DNA of 64,000 nt, taken from contig NZ_LT607803.1 of NCBI RefSeq assembly GCF_900090195.1, positions 6,722,229-6,786,228 of the forward strand, given 5' to 3'. Made by a program: the position numbers and the translations under genes. The notes beneath the pieces are model-generated. The model was not told where the DNA came from and did not search any database. It saw only the letters and a program-made list of their open reading frames with translations. This DNA comes from Variovorax sp. HW608. GTDB lineage: Bacteria; Pseudomonadota; Gammaproteobacteria; Burkholderiales; Burkholderiaceae_C. This document shows, piece after piece, positions 9,526 to 17,502 of the stretch. The number at the start of each line of letters is the position of its first letter. The stretch's first letter is position 1.

Positions 9526-9543
9526 CGGGCGGGAACCCGCCCG
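9526..9543 (+). terminator. Hairpin after the amino acid ABC operon
   Basis: Perfect 8-bp inverted repeat CGGGCGGG-AA-CCCGCCCG, folding in practice as a 7-bp stem closed by a GAAC loop. It lies 16 bp after the ATPase stop codon and before the DUF1439 gene. The U-tract is weak (TCTGT), so it may only attenuate transcription. Confidence 0.45.
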
Positions 9544-9565
9544 TCTGTGGCAAGCTCGGAGCGGT

Positions 9566-10144
9566 ATGCGCTACCGCTCCCCCCTCCCATCCCGCCGTCT
9601 GGTGCTGCGCGCGCTGCTGGGCGCTGCGACGCTGCCCGCGTCGTTCGCGGCCATGGCCGGCTTCAACTTCTTCACCAGCGAATACACCGCGAGCCGCGAG
9701 GAACTGCAGGCACAGATCGCCAGGCACTTCCCGGTGCAGAAGCGCTATGCGGACATCTTCACCGTGAGCCTGAGCGATCCGCAGCTCGGACTCGACGGCG
9801 ACAAGAACCGCGCTGCGATCACCGCGGCGCTCACGATCACCAGCCCGCTGCTGCGCCCCTCGACCGTGCTGGGCGTTGTCTCGGTCAGCAGCGCGCTCAA
9901 GTACGATGCGCCCGCGCGCGCCCTGCGGCTGGACCAGCCCCAGGCGGAGCGGCTCGAACTGCAGGGCGTGACGGGCCGCGATGCCGAACGCCTGCAGCGG
10001 ATCGGCGCCGTCGTCGCGCAGGAACTGCTGCGCGACCAGCCCCTGCGCACCTTCACGGCCGAGGAGCTCACCGTTGGACGCAAGACTTACGAGATCGGAG
10101 CCATCACCGTGCAGAACGACGGCATCACCGTAGAGCTCAAATGA
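9566..10144 (+). CDS. DUF1439 domain protein (YceB-like)
   Basis: 192 residues with an export signal starting [23 protein letters not shown]. The signal has an RR pair, but the lipobox cysteine of E. coli YceB is absent. The mature part fits DUF1439, a one-domain fold related to lipid- or ligand-binding beta sheets: [26 protein letters not shown] at the front and TLGRKTYE-like ([11 protein letters not shown]) strands at the end. Function of the family is unknown. The stop overlaps the ATG of the glycerophosphodiesterase gene by 4 bp (ATGA), so the two are probably translationally coupled. Confidence 0.8.
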   Translation: MRYRSPLPSRRLVLRALLGAATLPASFAAMAGFNFFTSEYTASREELQAQIARHFPVQKRYADIFTVSLSDPQLGLDGDKNRAAITAALTITSPLLRPSTVLGVVSVSSALKYDAPARALRLDQPQAERLELQGVTGRDAERLQRIGAVVAQELLRDQPLRTFTAEELTVGRKTYEIGAITVQNDGITVELK

Positions 10145-11118
10145 AGCTCACCGCGCTCATCGCGGCGACGGCGCTCATTGGCGGGTGCGCGGCGCCGGCA
10201 CCCACACCCCGGCCCGCCATCGACCTGCAGGCGCATCGCGGCGGTCGCGCGCTGATGCCGGAGAACACGCTCGCCGCGTTCTCGAATGCCATCGGCATGG
10301 GCGTGACCACGCTCGAGCTCGACATCGGCCTCACGGCCGACGACGTGGTGGTGATCTCGCACGACACGGTGCTGAACCCGGACCACACACGCAACGCGCA
10401 AGGCGATTTCCTGCCTGCGAAGGGACCGGCGATCCGCACGCTGACGATCGCGCAGCTTCAGACCTATGACGTGGGCCGCATCGACCCGCGCAGCGACTAC
10501 GGCAAGCCGTTCCCGAAGCAGCGGGTCCGCGACGGCGAACGCATTCCGACGCTGGCCTCGCTGTTCGAGCGCGTGCGCGCGGCGGGCGCGGACCAGGTGC
10601 GCTTCAACATCGAGACCAAGGTCGATCCCACGCGGCCCGACGAAACCGCGTCGCCCGAGCAGATGGTGCGGGCGCTGCTCGCCGAGATCGACAAGGCCGG
10701 CATGGCGCAGCGCGTGACCATCCAGAGCTTCGACTGGCGCACGCTCGCGCTGGTGCGCGATGCGGCGCCGCAGATCCAGCGCGCCTATCTCACGACCGCC
10801 CGCACGCTGAGCGACAGCCGCTGGACCGCGGGCCTGCGCTTCGAGGATTTCGGTTCCGCGCCGCGCCTCGTGAAAGCCGCGGCCGGGAGCGGTCCGGGCC
10901 AAGTCATCTGGTCGCCAGCGTTCAAGGACCTCACGCCCGATCTGCTCAAGGAAGCGCACGCGCTCGGCCTGCAGGTGTTGCCGTGGACCGTGAACGAGCG
11001 CGCGGACCTGATCCGGCTGATCGACTGGGGCGTGGACGGCATCATCACCGACGACCCGGCGATCCTTCGCGACGTGATGAGCGAGAAGAACATGCCGCTG
11101 CCGCCGCGCGGCCGCTGA
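10141..11118 (+). CDS. Glycerophosphodiester phosphodiesterase, predicted lipoprotein
   Basis: 325 residues. A short lipoprotein signal (LIAATALIGGC) puts the cysteine at about residue 17. The GDPD TIM-barrel follows with the catalytic pattern HRGG...PENT near residue 33, ELDIGLTADDVVVISHD with the metal-binding E.D and the second histidine, and FNIETKVDP. Expected reaction: glycerophosphodiester to glycerol-3-phosphate plus alcohol, at the outer face or in the periplasm. The start is set by the 4-bp ATGA overlap with the DUF1439 gene. It ends 4 bp from the convergent MerR-family gene. Confidence 0.9.
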   Translation: MKLTALIAATALIGGCAAPAPTPRPAIDLQAHRGGRALMPENTLAAFSNAIGMGVTTLELDIGLTADDVVVISHDTVLNPDHTRNAQGDFLPAKGPAIRTLTIAQLQTYDVGRIDPRSDYGKPFPKQRVRDGERIPTLASLFERVRAAGADQVRFNIETKVDPTRPDETASPEQMVRALLAEIDKAGMAQRVTIQSFDWRTLALVRDAAPQIQRAYLTTARTLSDSRWTAGLRFEDFGSAPRLVKAAAGSGPGQVIWSPAFKDLTPDLLKEAHALGLQVLPWTVNERADLIRLIDWGVDGIITDDPAILRDVMSEKNMPLPPRGR

Positions 11119-11122
11119 AGCC

Positions 11123-11602
11123 TCACACGTGGCGCGTGGCCCGCGCGCGCGGCGGGTCGGGCGGCGATTCGCGATCGGCGCGCGCGTGCAGCGTTCCGAT
11201 GATGTGGCACTCGGCATCGGTGCCGTCGCAGCAGTCGCGCAGCGCGATCAGGTCCTTTTCGAGCGAGCGCAACTCGCGCAGGCGCTCGCGCACATGGCCC
11301 AGGTGCGCATCGAGCGTCACGCAGGCGGCGTCGCAATCGGCCTTGCTGCGCAGGTCGAGCGCGAGCAGCGTGCGCACTTCGTCGAGCGACATGTCCATCG
11401 CCCGGCACAGGCGGATGAAGCGCAGCCGGTGCACGTCGGCATCGCTGTAGACACGGTAGCTGTTGTCGGCGCGCCCCTGCGGCGTGATCAGCCCTTCTTT
11501 TTCGTAGTAGCGGATATTCGCGGCGCTCACGCCGCTGCGCGCGGCGGCATCGCCGATGCGGTAGACGGCCCCGGCGGCCTGGCTTGCGTCCGGCATGGTC
11601 AT
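11123..11602 (-). CDS. cadR: Cd(II)/Pb(II)-responsive MerR-family regulator
   Basis: 159 residues from the chosen ATG. The N-terminal MerR helix-turn-helix (YRIGDAAARSGVSAANIRYYEKEGLI) is followed by RVYSDADVHRLRFIRLCRAMDMSLDEVRTLL. A metal-binding part then carries CDAAC and RDCCDGTDAECHII, close to the cysteine spacing of CadR/PbrR. No cadA-type efflux ATPase is adjacent; the divergent gene is an S58 peptidase, so the target promoter may lie elsewhere. Alternative starts are ATG at 11617 and 11596. None has a strong ribosome-binding site. Confidence 0.85.
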   Translation of the reverse strand: MTMPDASQAAGAVYRIGDAAARSGVSAANIRYYEKEGLITPQGRADNSYRVYSDADVHRLRFIRLCRAMDMSLDEVRTLLALDLRSKADCDAACVTLDAHLGHVRERLRELRSLEKDLIALRDCCDGTDAECHIIGTLHARADRESPPDPPRARATRHV

Positions 11603-11785
11603 ACTTCGGTCTGACATCGATGCCGCCGATGGTCGCAGCACGCGCGGATCACGGCAACTCGCGAACGGAATTTGTCCCGAGTTACACCGGACTTCTGTGG
11701 ATAACGTTGTGAGTTGCACGAGGACAGCAGGTGCTGCAGGTCCATTCCATGCGGGTTGCGGCTGAGTTGCCTGCAAATGAGGCAC

Positions 11786-12823
11786 ATGAACAACCATAAT
11801 CTTCGGATGCCCGATTCCTCCCTTTCCCCAGACCCGAACGGGGGCGCCATCACCGACGTCGCCGGCATCGAGGTCGGCCATTTCACCGACACGCGCCGCC
11901 CCACCGGCTGCACCGTGATCCTGGCCCGCGAGGGCGCGGTGGCCGGTGTGGACGTGCGCGGCGCCGCACCCGGCACGCGCGAGACCGATCTGCTCGCACC
12001 GGGCAACTTCGTGCAGCAGGTGCATGCGGTGCTGCTCGCCGGCGGCAGCGCCTGGGGCCTGGCCGCAGCCGACGGCGTGACGCGCTGGCTCGAGGAACGC
12101 GGCGTCGGCCTCGACGTGCGCTACGGAACGCTGCCGATCGTTCCGTCGGCCGTGCTGTTCGACCTGCCGATCGGCGATGCGCGCATCCGGCCCGATGCGG
12201 CGGCCGGCTATGCGGCGTGCCAAGCGGCCTCGTCGGTGGCACCCGCGGAAGGCAATGTCGGCGCCGGCAGCGGCGCGCTGGTGGGCAAGCTGTTCGGCGT
12301 GCATCGCGCAATGAAGGGCGGCATCGGCACCGCCTCGGTCACGGTCAACGGCGTCACGGTGGGCGCACTGGTCGCATGCAATGCGCTCGGCGACGTGGTC
12401 GACCCCGACACCGGCCAAGTCGTCGCCGGCGCCCGCACGGAGGACGGCCATGCCCTCCTCGACACGCGCCGCGCGCTGCTGCGCGGCGAGCTGCCGCAGC
12501 CGCTGCTCGCGGGCACCAACACCACGCTGGGCGTGGTCGCGACCGATGCGGTGCTGACCAAGGTCCAGGCGAACCGGCTCGCGACAGCGGCCCACGACGG
12601 GCTCGCGCGCGCGATCAATCCGGTGCACACGATGAGCGACGGCGACACCCTGTTCGCGCTCGCGACGGGCCGCGTGCCGCTGCAGGGCGACGCGCCGGGC
12701 ATGACGGTGCTGAGTGCACTGGCCGCCGAAGTGGTGGCGCGCGCGACCTTGCGCGCGGTGCGTGCGGCGCGCAGCGTGCGCACCGCCGAGGCTCACTTCC
12801 CCTCTGCGGCGGACCTCGCCTGA
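11786..12823 (+). CDS. P1/S58 family peptidase (DmpA-like)
   Basis: About 345 residues of the S58 (DmpA, L-aminopeptidase/D-esterase) family, N-terminal-nucleophile enzymes that autoprocess into two chains. Family features: GAITDVAGIEVGHFTDTRRPTGCTVI at the N-terminus, LLAGGSAWGLAAADGV, and GTNTTLGVVATDA, whose threonine/serine region is the expected cleavage and nucleophile site. In-frame starts at 11777, 11786 and 11807 are all possible. The 3' end overlaps the opposite small membrane-protein gene by 31 bp. Confidence 0.85.
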   Translation: MNNHNLRMPDSSLSPDPNGGAITDVAGIEVGHFTDTRRPTGCTVILAREGAVAGVDVRGAAPGTRETDLLAPGNFVQQVHAVLLAGGSAWGLAAADGVTRWLEERGVGLDVRYGTLPIVPSAVLFDLPIGDARIRPDAAAGYAACQAASSVAPAEGNVGAGSGALVGKLFGVHRAMKGGIGTASVTVNGVTVGALVACNALGDVVDPDTGQVVAGARTEDGHALLDTRRALLRGELPQPLLAGTNTTLGVVATDAVLTKVQANRLATAAHDGLARAINPVHTMSDGDTLFALATGRVPLQGDAPGMTVLSALAAEVVARATLRAVRAARSVRTAEAHFPSAADLA

Positions 12824-13020
12824 AGCAGCTTGCACGCCAGCGCGGGCAGGTACACCACGGCGATGAGCAGGACGACGCCGAAGCCGGCGCTCAGCAGCAG
12901 CTGGAAAGGCGACATGAGCGGAAACAGGTCCTGCGCCGCGATGAGCAGCAGCATCGACAGCGCAAGCGAGGCCACAAGCATCTTGCCCAGGAGCAGGAGA
13001 TGAGTCTTGAGGTTCGTCAT
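12793..13020 (-). CDS. Small two-helix membrane protein, unknown function
   Basis: 75 residues with two hydrophobic segments (about 10-30 and 38-60: MLVASLALSMLLLIAAQ and LLLSAGFGVVLLIAVVYLPAL). AGAGG lies 6 bases before the ATG at 13020. No family recognised. It overlaps the S58 peptidase gene tail-to-tail by 31 bp and is divergent from the TAXI gene across 157 bp. The hydrophobicity pattern and ribosome-binding site support it as a real gene. Confidence 0.6.
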   Translation of the reverse strand: MTNLKTHLLLLGKMLVASLALSMLLLIAAQDLFPLMSPFQLLLSAGFGVVLLIAVVYLPALACKLLQARSAAEGK

Positions 13021-13177
13021 GGTGCCTCTATTGGGCCCTGTGCGCTGCACTGCATCAATACGACGTGCGTCAGTGTCGAAGGCCTAGTCTTTCTGGCTGA
13101 ATGCGCTATGTCTTGCGCGCCGCCTGCGAGCGCTTTGTAACGAACGCTGCGTCAAACCCACAGAAAATGCCGAGCCC

Positions 13178-14548
13178 ATGCCTCAAGCCATCCGACTCTT
13201 TCTTCTCTCGATCCGCGATCTGATCGTCTCCGCCGGCCCGGTGGTCTTTCTCGTCATCGGTTTGCTCGTCGCCGCGTACTGGTGGCTCCAGCCGCAGCCG
13301 CCCAAGCACGTGACGCTGGCGACCGGCCCCGCGGGCAGCGCCTACGCGGCGTTCGGCAAGCGTTACTCGGACGCGTTCAGGTCCAGCGGCATCGAGGTGA
13401 TCCAGAGCCCGACCGACGGCTCACTCGACAACCTGCAACTGCTGCGCAGCGGCAAGGCCGACGTGGCGTTCGTGCGCGGCGGCAGCGCCGACCCGGCGAA
13501 GGACGAGGAAGCCGGCCTGATCTCGCTGGGCGGCCTGTTCTTCGAGCCGCTCTGGTTCTTCTACCGCACCGACGCGGCGCGCGAGATCGACCGCAAGGCG
13601 GCGAGGCTCACGTCGCTCACGCAGTTCAGGGACCTGCGCATCAACGTCGACAAGGCCGGCAGCGGCGTGCCGGACCTCATGGACAGGATGTTCCGCGCCA
13701 ACGACATGAATCCCGCGAAGCTGAACATCTCGCACCTCGAACAGCAGGCCGCCACCGAGGCGCTGTTGGGCGGGATGGTCGACGTGATCGTGCTGGCTTC
13801 GGCGCCGGAGTCGCCCCTGGTCCAGCAGTTGCTCCGCTCACCCGATATCCGGCTCATGGATTTCGTTCAGAGCGATGCGTACTCGCGTCGCTTCCCCTTC
13901 CTGCAGCCTGTGACGCTGCCGCGCGGCGTGGTCGACCTCTCCACCGACCTGCCCTCGCGCAACGTGACCTTGCTGGCCGCTGCGACCTCGCTGCTGGCAC
14001 GCGAAGAGACCCATCCGGCGATCCGGCAGCTCTTCGCGCAGAGCGCGCAGTCCATCCATGGCGGCGCGGGCTGGTTCAACCGCGCGCGCGAATTCCCGAA
14101 CACGCGCACCAGCGAGCTGCCGGTCAGTCCCGAAGGCGACCGTGCGATCAACGGCACACCGCCGTTCTGGCAGCGCTACCTGCCGTTCTGGGCCAGCAAC
14201 CTGATCGAGCGCATGTGGCTGGTGCTCGGCGGTCTGCTGGTCCTGATGCTGCCGCTCAGCCGCGTCGTGCCGCCGCTCTACCAGTTCCGGGTGCGGCGCC
14301 GGGTGTTCCGCTGGTATGCACGGCTGCGCGACGTCGAAAACAAGCTCGTGGCGCACAAGGGCGAGCGCGATGCGCTCCTGAAGGAGCTCGACGACCTCGA
14401 CCGCATGGTCAACAAGGTGGCGGTGCCGCTGTCGTACGCCGATGAGCTCTACGCCCTGCGCAACAACATCGATGCGGTCCGCAAGCGGGTGCTGGCAGGC
14501 GCGCCGCCGGCCGGCGGGGCCGCGATGCCCTCGTCCCGACCGGCCTGA
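13178..14548 (+). CDS. TAXI-family solute-binding protein, membrane-anchored, with C-terminal coiled coil
   Basis: 456 residues. An N-terminal transmembrane anchor (about 14-36, VSAGPVVFLVIGLLVAAYWW) precedes a TAXI-type TRAP binding domain: VTLATGPAGSAYAAFGKRYSDAF, GKADVAFVRGG, INVDKAGSGVPDLMDRM. A second membrane segment (about 345-367, MWLVLGGLLVLMLPLSRVV) is followed by a charged helical tail predicted to coil. TRAP permease genes are not present nearby, so it may act as a sensor or serve a remote permease. Its last 100 bp overlap the response-regulator gene on the other strand. Confidence 0.82.
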   Translation: MPQAIRLFLLSIRDLIVSAGPVVFLVIGLLVAAYWWLQPQPPKHVTLATGPAGSAYAAFGKRYSDAFRSSGIEVIQSPTDGSLDNLQLLRSGKADVAFVRGGSADPAKDEEAGLISLGGLFFEPLWFFYRTDAAREIDRKAARLTSLTQFRDLRINVDKAGSGVPDLMDRMFRANDMNPAKLNISHLEQQAATEALLGGMVDVIVLASAPESPLVQQLLRSPDIRLMDFVQSDAYSRRFPFLQPVTLPRGVVDLSTDLPSRNVTLLAAATSLLAREETHPAIRQLFAQSAQSIHGGAGWFNRAREFPNTRTSELPVSPEGDRAINGTPPFWQRYLPFWASNLIERMWLVLGGLLVLMLPLSRVVPPLYQFRVRRRVFRWYARLRDVENKLVAHKGERDALLKELDDLDRMVNKVAVPLSYADELYALRNNIDAVRKRVLAGAPPAGGAAMPSSRPA

Positions 14549-15378
14549 CTCGCGTTGCTAGGCCTTCGGACCGAACGCAGGCGGCGGTGCTCCTTCATCG
14601 CGGCGCTGACGGCGAGCCCGAACACGCTCTCGCGGATCGGCTTGGAGGCGAAGCGGAAGATCTGCACCCCGTCGAGCAGCCCCAGGATGCGATCGAAGTC
14701 GGATGGATTGGCCATCATCACGGTGGTCGTGGCCGGATGGTCCTCCTTCAGCACGCGGAACAGCTTGCCGACGTCCATGCCGCCGACCTGCGCTGTGCAC
14801 ACGACCACGCCGATCTCGTGTGCCGCCAGCAGTTCGAGCGCCCTGGGAATGCTGGCCGCGCTCCGGACCGCGAAGTGATCGCCGACGAGGCTCGCGATCG
14901 CGCGGCGGTCTTCGGCGTTCTCGTCGATCACGAGCACGCCCGACGGGCGATTCGCGGCGAGCGGTTGCGCCATGTCGACGCTCGCCGCGGCGTGCGTCGA
15001 CACGGCTCGCGCAGCGACCACGGCTTCGAGCACGGCGCGCTTGAGTTCCTCGGGATTCCAGGGCCTCTTCACGAAGCGGAAGACGTCGCCCGCCTTCAGC
15101 GAACCGACGAGCGCGGCGAGTTCCGCATAGCCCGCCACCAGCAGCCGGATCGTCGAGGGCGAGCGCCTTCGGACCTCCGCCAGCAACTCGGTGCCGCGCA
15201 TGACCGGCATCCGCTCGTCGCTCACGATCACGTCCACCGGGTGGGCATCGATGATCTCCAGGGCCGCGGCTCCGGAGCTCGCGGTGTACACCCTGTACGC
15301 GCCGCGGAACATCATGCTCACGAGATTGATGACCCTCGGGTTGTCATCGACGAACAGCAAACTGGCCTTGCTTTTCAT
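14449..15378 (-). CDS. Response regulator with two receiver domains, second degenerate
   Basis: 309 residues. The first receiver (about 1-120) is complete: acidic pair in FVDDNP, phosphoacceptor in VIVSDERMP and lysine in RFVKRPW. The second (about 145-260) has the acidic start (LVIDENAEDR) and the lysine (RFASKPI). However, the phosphoacceptor position reads VVVCTAQV, with Thr where Asp is expected, so it is probably not phosphorylated. No output domain follows; the C-terminal 40 residues are basic and low in complexity. Start ATG at 15378 follows AGAAGAGAAGAA. No partner kinase is adjacent. Confidence 0.82.
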   Translation of the reverse strand: MKSKASLLFVDDNPRVINLVSMMFRGAYRVYTASSGAAALEIIDAHPVDVIVSDERMPVMRGTELLAEVRRRSPSTIRLLVAGYAELAALVGSLKAGDVFRFVKRPWNPEELKRAVLEAVVAARAVSTHAAASVDMAQPLAANRPSGVLVIDENAEDRRAIASLVGDHFAVRSAASIPRALELLAAHEIGVVVCTAQVGGMDVGKLFRVLKEDHPATTTVMMANPSDFDRILGLLDGVQIFRFASKPIRESVFGLAVSAAMKEHRRLRSVRRPSNASQAGRDEGIAAPPAGGAPASTRLRTASMLLRRA

Positions 15379-15545
15379 TTCTTCTCTTCTCCCTTGCCGC
15401 GAAGGCCCTCGCCGGGCCCACGAGGCACGCGGTGACGGGAGAGGTCGCGACCGGAGAAATATAGCGTCCGGCCTCCGAATTGCCGTCGGCACTCGTCCTA
15501 CCGTCAGCCGGAAAAGTCTCTTTCGCCCGAGTGGGCTTCACGACG

Positions 15546-15549
15546 CTAG
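15546..15549. repeat. Target-site duplication CTAG, left copy
   Basis: CTAG directly precedes the left inverted repeat of the insertion sequence and recurs directly after the right inverted repeat at 17499-17502. Because CTAG is palindromic, an unduplicated GCTAGC boundary cannot be fully excluded. Confidence 0.6.
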
Positions 15550-15563
15550 CCCGAACTTTGGGC
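15550..15563 (+). repeat. IS left terminal inverted repeat
   Basis: CCCGAACTTTGGGC, matching the complement of the right end at 13 of 14 positions. Confidence 0.8.
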
Positions 15564-15572
15564 ACATGAAGT

Positions 15573-15612
15573 AGCTGGAACCCAAGCATGGCGCGGGTTC
15601 CAGCTATTTTTT
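15573..15612 (+). terminator. Intrinsic terminator inside the IS left end
   Basis: Perfect 11-bp inverted repeat AGCTGGAACCC / GGGTTCCAGCT (15573-15583 and 15595-15605) with an 11-nt loop. A flanking T-A pair extends the stem, and a run of six T on the + strand (15607-15612) follows. It lies between the left end and the transposase start, so it should stop rightward transcription entering from outside the element and keep transposase expression dependent on the element's own promoter. Confidence 0.75.
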
Positions 15613-15687
15613 GCCTCGTTTGTGTAGCCATGTAAATTGTGCAAATGCTTCTTGAATTTCGTCTATTGATGATCCATACATGAAGCC

Positions 15688-17427
15688 ATGTACATCGAGG
15701 CCGTCCCCAACCGCGACTCGCCCCCCGCGATCCTGTTGCGCGAGTCCTATCGCGAAGACGGCAAGGTGCGCAAGCGCACGCTGGCCAATCTGTCGAGCCT
15801 GAGTGCGGAGGTCATAGAGGGCTTGAAGGTGTTGCTGCGCGGGGGCGTGGCCGTGCCCGACGCGCAGGAGGTCTTCAGCATCGAGCGCAGCCTGCCCCAC
15901 GGCCATGTGGCCGCCGTGCTGGCGGCCGCGCGCCAATGCGACGCGCCGGCCTGGTTTGCCAGTGCGCCCGAGGACCTGCGCGCACTGTTGCTGGCCATGC
16001 TCGTCGCGCGCGTGCTCACGCCCGGCTCCAAGCTCGCGACCCATCGCATGCTGCACGACGACACCGCCACCCACTCGCTGGGCCGCGTGCTGGGTGTGGG
16101 TCAGTGCAGCGCCGATGATCTGTACCGTGCGCTGGACTGGCTGCACGGCGCGCAGCCGGCGATCGAGCGACGACTGGCGCGCAAGCATCTGGCCGGCAGC
16201 ACCTTGGTGCTGTACGACCTCACCTCGACCTGGCTGACGGGACGCTGCTGCGAGCTGGCCGCGCGCGGCCATTCGCGCGACGGCAAGCGCGACGATCCAC
16301 AGATCGTGTTCGGGCTGATCTGTACGCCCGAGGGGTGCCCGATCGCCGTCGAAGTGTTCGCCGGCAACACGGGCGACCCGGCCACGGTGGCCGAGCAGGT
16401 GGCCAAGCTCAAGCAGCGCTTTGGCATCGAACGCATCACGTGGGTGGGCGATCGCGGGATGCTGACCTCGGCACGCATCGAGCAGGTGCTCAAGCCGCAG
16501 GGCATGGACTGGATCAGCAGTCTGCGCGCGCCGCAAATCGCGCAGCTGGCCGCCGAGCTCGGGCCCTTCCAGCCGTCGCTGTTCGATGAGCGCAATCTCA
16601 TCGAAGTCAGCAGCGAGCACTTTCCCGGCGAGCGGCTCGTGGTGTGCCGCAACCCACTTCTGGCGGCCGAGCGCTCACGCAAGCGCGGCGAGTTGCTGGC
16701 GGCCACCGAGGCCGATCTGGGCAAGGTCGCCGCGGCCACGCAGCGTGCGCGCCAGCCGCTGCGCGGCGAGCAGGCCATCGCGTTGCGCGTGGGGCGCCTC
16801 ATCGACCGCTTCAACGTGGCCAAGCACTTCGAGCTCACGATCACCGAGACGACCTTCGCATTCCGGCGCAAGGCCGATTCGATTGCCAGCGAGACCGCGC
16901 TGGACGGTCTGTACGTGATCCGCACCAGCTTGAGCGCCCAGCAACTCGATGCGGCCGCGGCGGTGGCCGCCTACAAGAGCCTGGCCCAGGTGGAGCGCGC
17001 GTTCCGCTCGATGAAGACCGTGGACCTGCATGTGCGGCCGGTCTTCCACTACAACACCGAGCGTGTTCGCGCGCATGTCTTCCTGTGCATGCTCGCCTAC
17101 TACGTCGAGTGGCACCTGCGCGAGCGCCTGAAGCCTGTGCTGTTCGACGACGAGTTCCTCGAGCAGGCCCAAGGCCAGCGGGCTTCTCCGGTCGCCAAGG
17201 CGATGCGCTCCGAGCACGCCCGCGACAAGGACACATCCAAGCACGCCAGCGACGGATTACCGCTGCACAGCCTGCGCACGCTGCTGCAGGACCTGGCCAC
17301 GCTCGCCTACAACATCACCCACACGAGCCTGAACCCGAACGCCAAGATCGTCATCACCACGCGGCCCACGCCGCTGCAGGACAAGGCCTTCAAGCTGCTC
17401 GGCGCCAATCCCGCCTGTACCCAGTAA
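15688..17427 (+). CDS. IS1634-type transposase
   Basis: 579-residue DDE transposase of the IS4/IS1634 superfamily. The acidic triad is visible as LVLYDLTSTW (first Asp), ITWVGDRGMLT (second Asp) and AQVERAFRSMKTVDLHVRPVFH (Glu, with the Y-R-E-K-like signature context). The N-terminus (MYIEAVPNRDSPPAILLRESYR) is typical of IS1634 transposases. Full length with no frameshift. Its leader contains the intrinsic terminator described for the left end. No passenger genes. Confidence 0.92.
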   Translation: MYIEAVPNRDSPPAILLRESYREDGKVRKRTLANLSSLSAEVIEGLKVLLRGGVAVPDAQEVFSIERSLPHGHVAAVLAAARQCDAPAWFASAPEDLRALLLAMLVARVLTPGSKLATHRMLHDDTATHSLGRVLGVGQCSADDLYRALDWLHGAQPAIERRLARKHLAGSTLVLYDLTSTWLTGRCCELAARGHSRDGKRDDPQIVFGLICTPEGCPIAVEVFAGNTGDPATVAEQVAKLKQRFGIERITWVGDRGMLTSARIEQVLKPQGMDWISSLRAPQIAQLAAELGPFQPSLFDERNLIEVSSEHFPGERLVVCRNPLLAAERSRKRGELLAATEADLGKVAAATQRARQPLRGEQAIALRVGRLIDRFNVAKHFELTITETTFAFRRKADSIASETALDGLYVIRTSLSAQQLDAAAAVAAYKSLAQVERAFRSMKTVDLHVRPVFHYNTERVRAHVFLCMLAYYVEWHLRERLKPVLFDDEFLEQAQGQRASPVAKAMRSEHARDKDTSKHASDGLPLHSLRTLLQDLATLAYNITHTSLNPNAKIVITTRPTPLQDKAFKLLGANPACTQ

Positions 17428-17484
17428 GCCCACCCAGCCTCGCTGAACAAACTCAGCAGGATCAAGGGGTTGCGCTCATTCGAG

Positions 17485-17498
17485 GCTCAAAGTTCGGG
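17485..17498 (-). repeat. IS right terminal inverted repeat
   Basis: Reads CCCGAACTTTGAGC on the minus strand, one mismatch from the left repeat. Confidence 0.8.
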
Positions 17499-17502
17499 CT
17501 AG
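17499..17502. repeat. Target-site duplication CTAG, right copy
   Basis: Second CTAG flank. On the minus strand these bases contain the TAG stop of the sugar dehydrogenase gene, so the insertion kept that reading frame intact. Confidence 0.6.

Larger units (their letters stand above)
15550..17498 (+). mobile_element. Complete IS1634-type insertion sequence
   Basis: 1,949-bp element bounded by imperfect terminal inverted repeats: CCCGAACTTTGGGC at the left (15550-15563) and the complement of CCCGAACTTTGAGC at the right (17485-17498), 13 of 14 matching. It has one transposase gene reading rightward. A 4-bp CTAG flanks both ends, and on the right it supplies the stop codon of the sugar dehydrogenase gene. 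All parts look intact, so the element may be active. The family name comes from the transposase; the exact IS group needs a database match. Confidence 0.85.

Noticed and set aside
11603..11785. Search for a MerR-type operator between the cadR-like gene and the S58 peptidase gene
   Set aside because: No dyad with the 19-20-bp promoter spacer typical of MerR targets was convincing, so no site is reported.
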